This document shows, piece by piece, positions 5,971 to 6,944 of a stretch of 6,944 nucleotides of DNA. Numbering within the stretch: the stretch's first letter is position 1; each line of letters opens with the position of its first letter. The notes under the pieces were generated by a model, which was given only the letters and a program-made list of their open reading frames with translations, did no database searches and was not told the origin of the DNA. The position numbers were made by a program, and so were the translations under genes. Origin of the DNA: an uncultured Lachnospiraceae bacterium (GTDB lineage Bacteria; Bacillota_A; Clostridia; Lachnospirales; Lachnospiraceae); assembly GCA_902787595.1 (NCBI GenBank), contig CADAHD010000122.1, positions 1 to 6,944 on the forward strand, in the 5' to 3' direction.

Positions 5971-6004
5971 AGCCGTTTCCTACAAAAGGAAGCGGCTTTT
6001 TTTT
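5971..6004 (+). terminator. Intrinsic terminator after rpmF
   Basis: AGCCGTTTCC and GGAAGCGGCT pair over 10 bp (one G-U wobble) around a 7-nt loop TACAAAA. The run of eight T (5997-6004) begins with the last base of the stem. It begins 37 nt after the rpmF stop. The reverse strand lacks an equally good T-run, so it acts on rightward transcription. Confidence 0.93.
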
Positions 6005-6026
6005 GTGCTTTTTTGGGCCGGAAATA

Positions 6027-6035
6027 TGGTATAAT
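6027..6035 (+). promoter_or_regulatory. Extended -10 promoter for the leader ORF and GNAT gene
   Basis: TGG immediately before TATAAT (6030-6035) is an extended -10 element. No good -35 sits at the usual distance (GCTTTT at 6007-6012 is poor), which extended -10 promoters tolerate. Start expected near 6042, about 27 nt before the leader ATG at 6069. Confidence 0.7.
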
Positions 6036-6068
6036 ACATTAATCTAAAGAAACATGGAGGTTTACCGG

Positions 6069-6152
6069 ATGGATCTGAGAAAAAGCAGCTGTTCTGATCT
6101 GCTTTATCAGCGTGGAATCAATTATTTTACAGGAGGTAAATATCATGCCTGA
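6069..6152 (+). CDS. 27-residue leader ORF overlapping the GNAT start
   Basis: An ATG at 6069 with GGAGG at 6056-6060 (8 nt spacing) opens a frame of 27 codons, starting MDLRKSSCSDLLYQRGINYF and stopping at TGA 6150-6152. The stop overlaps the downstream ATG at 6145 by 8 nt, and the AGGAGG of the downstream gene (6131-6136) lies inside this frame. I recognise no domain or known peptide. The arrangement suggests a short translated leader that couples or controls translation of the following gene. It could also be a chance frame, but the well-placed ribosome site argues for translation. Confidence 0.45.
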   Translation: MDLRKSSCSDLLYQRGINYFTGGKYHA

Positions 6153-6944
6153 CTACAGGATCTTGCGTATGGGCAAGGACGAGAACGGGGCCGACCGCAT
6201 AGGCGCGGTATCTGCTAAAAGAGGCCTTCTTGCGGAACTGCGGCTTGATTATGAGGCTGAGTCTGTTTCACTGAGTTATTTATGGGTTAAAGAACGAGAG
6301 CGGCGCAAGGGTATAGGCAGCGATCTGCTGCAGTCTGTTCTGGACATAGTTGCGCTGCGTGGCAGTTTTACCCCGCTCCAATGCAGCTTTGTACAGGGTG
6401 ATACGCTCCCGCTTGAGTATTTTTTTGAAAACCAGCCTAATTTTTCGATTATCCATGATTCGCATATTTTCAGGATCAGTCCCAAAGCTAGAAAAAAGAG
6501 TGAATTCTGGAAAAAACTGATCAGACATGTGGGAAAGGTGGATTATTTTTTTGAGCAGGATAAGCTTGCGCGTACCCTGTTTCTTAAAAAGCTTGAGGAA
6601 AAAGGCTTTTCCGGATTTATTGATCAGGATGATTCTTTGTATGAGGAACCGCTTTGTCTTGCTGTTGTAAAGGATGGTGAGATTAAAGCGGCTGTTTTAT
6701 TTAAGAAACATGAAAACGACGAGCTTGAGCTTTCGTTTGCGTATGCGGATGATGATTCAAAGATCAGACTGCCCGGGCTGCTGGCTGCGGCGGCCGAGTC
6801 CATAGATCATGATTATTCCGAGTCGGATCTGTGGTTCTGCGCGGTAAATGCGGAGTCGCATGCTCTGGCTGATCATTTACTGGAAGGTGACGATCAAAAG
6901 CTTATAGTTAAAGAAACGGTCTGCAGGGCATACTGGCTGGGATG
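6145..6944 (+). CDS. GNAT-like acetyltransferase (partial, 3' end beyond window)
   Basis: 266 codons are visible before the window ends, with no stop. AGGAGG at 6131-6136 lies 8 nt before the ATG. The first ~110 residues look like a GCN5-related N-acetyltransferase: a strand VSLSYLWV (41-48) followed by the acetyl-CoA pyrophosphate loop RERRKGIGSDLLQ (51-63), which fits the (Q/R)xxGxG/A motif A. Residues from about 130 appear to be a second, diverged domain with strands LCLAVVKDGEIKAAVLF (170-186) and ELSFAYADD (195-203), which may be a second GNAT-fold half without an obvious acetyl-CoA loop. Substrate cannot be told. No signal peptide or membrane segment is seen. The gene shares its transcript with the 27-codon leader and is separated from rpmF by a terminator. 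Confidence 0.68.
   Translation, partial: MPDYRILRMGKDENGADRIGAVSAKRGLLAELRLDYEAESVSLSYLWVKERERRKGIGSDLLQSVLDIVALRGSFTPLQCSFVQGDTLPLEYFFENQPNFSIIHDSHIFRISPKARKKSEFWKKLIRHVGKVDYFFEQDKLARTLFLKKLEEKGFSGFIDQDDSLYEEPLCLAVVKDGEIKAAVLFKKHENDELELSFAYADDDSKIRLPGLLAAAAESIDHDYSESDLWFCAVNAESHALADHLLEGDDQKLIVKETVCRAYWLG

Overview
The window looks like DNA from an anaerobic, fibre-degrading Clostridia (Lachnospiraceae-type) bacterium. The reasons are strong AGGAGG-type ribosome binding sites, moderate GC, a NifU-like scaffold gene followed by a GGGtGRT-family start, and an intracellular GH10 xylanase. I assign the organism by family resemblance read by eye, not by database search.

Left edge, 1-731, minus strand: a partial accD (acetyl-CoA carboxylase carboxyltransferase beta subunit) in visibly GC-rich DNA (46 of the first 60 bases are G or C) abuts the first ~44 codons of a GGGtGRT-family gene in low-GC DNA (24 of 60 bases at 661-720). 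The break lies near 600-606. The GGGtGRT gene, normally about 330 residues, is cut off there. This is either an assembly chimera or a real rearrangement, and it should be settled before accD is treated as a neighbour of anything else.

752-1444, minus strand: an intact NifU-like iron-sulfur scaffold protein, 20 bp upstream of the GGGtGRT start and with its own good promoter. A 234-bp divergent intergenic region (1445-1678) carries that promoter and two sizeable inverted repeats, plus a small GC hairpin in front of the rightward operon.

1679-5667, plus strand: a tight three-gene operon. Gene 1 is a 649-residue cytoplasmic fusion of a GH10 endo-xylanase and an alpha/beta-hydrolase (probable esterase) with both sets of catalytic residues present. 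Gene 2 is a MoxR-type AAA+ ATPase. Gene 3, overlapping gene 2 by 8 nt, is a CoxE-like von Willebrand A protein with a non-canonical MIDAS motif (D-S-G-G-T). MoxR/VWA pairs are known as chaperones or remodellers of enzymes and metal centres. Their co-transcription with a xylan-oligosaccharide enzyme is the most unusual part of the window.

5688-6004: a stand-alone rpmF (ribosomal protein L32) with a consensus sigma-A promoter and a strong intrinsic terminator. 6027-6944: an extended -10 promoter, a 27-codon leader ORF that overlaps the next start by 8 nt, and a 3'-truncated GNAT-like protein that runs off the window. I found no tRNA, rRNA, CRISPR array or insertion sequence.
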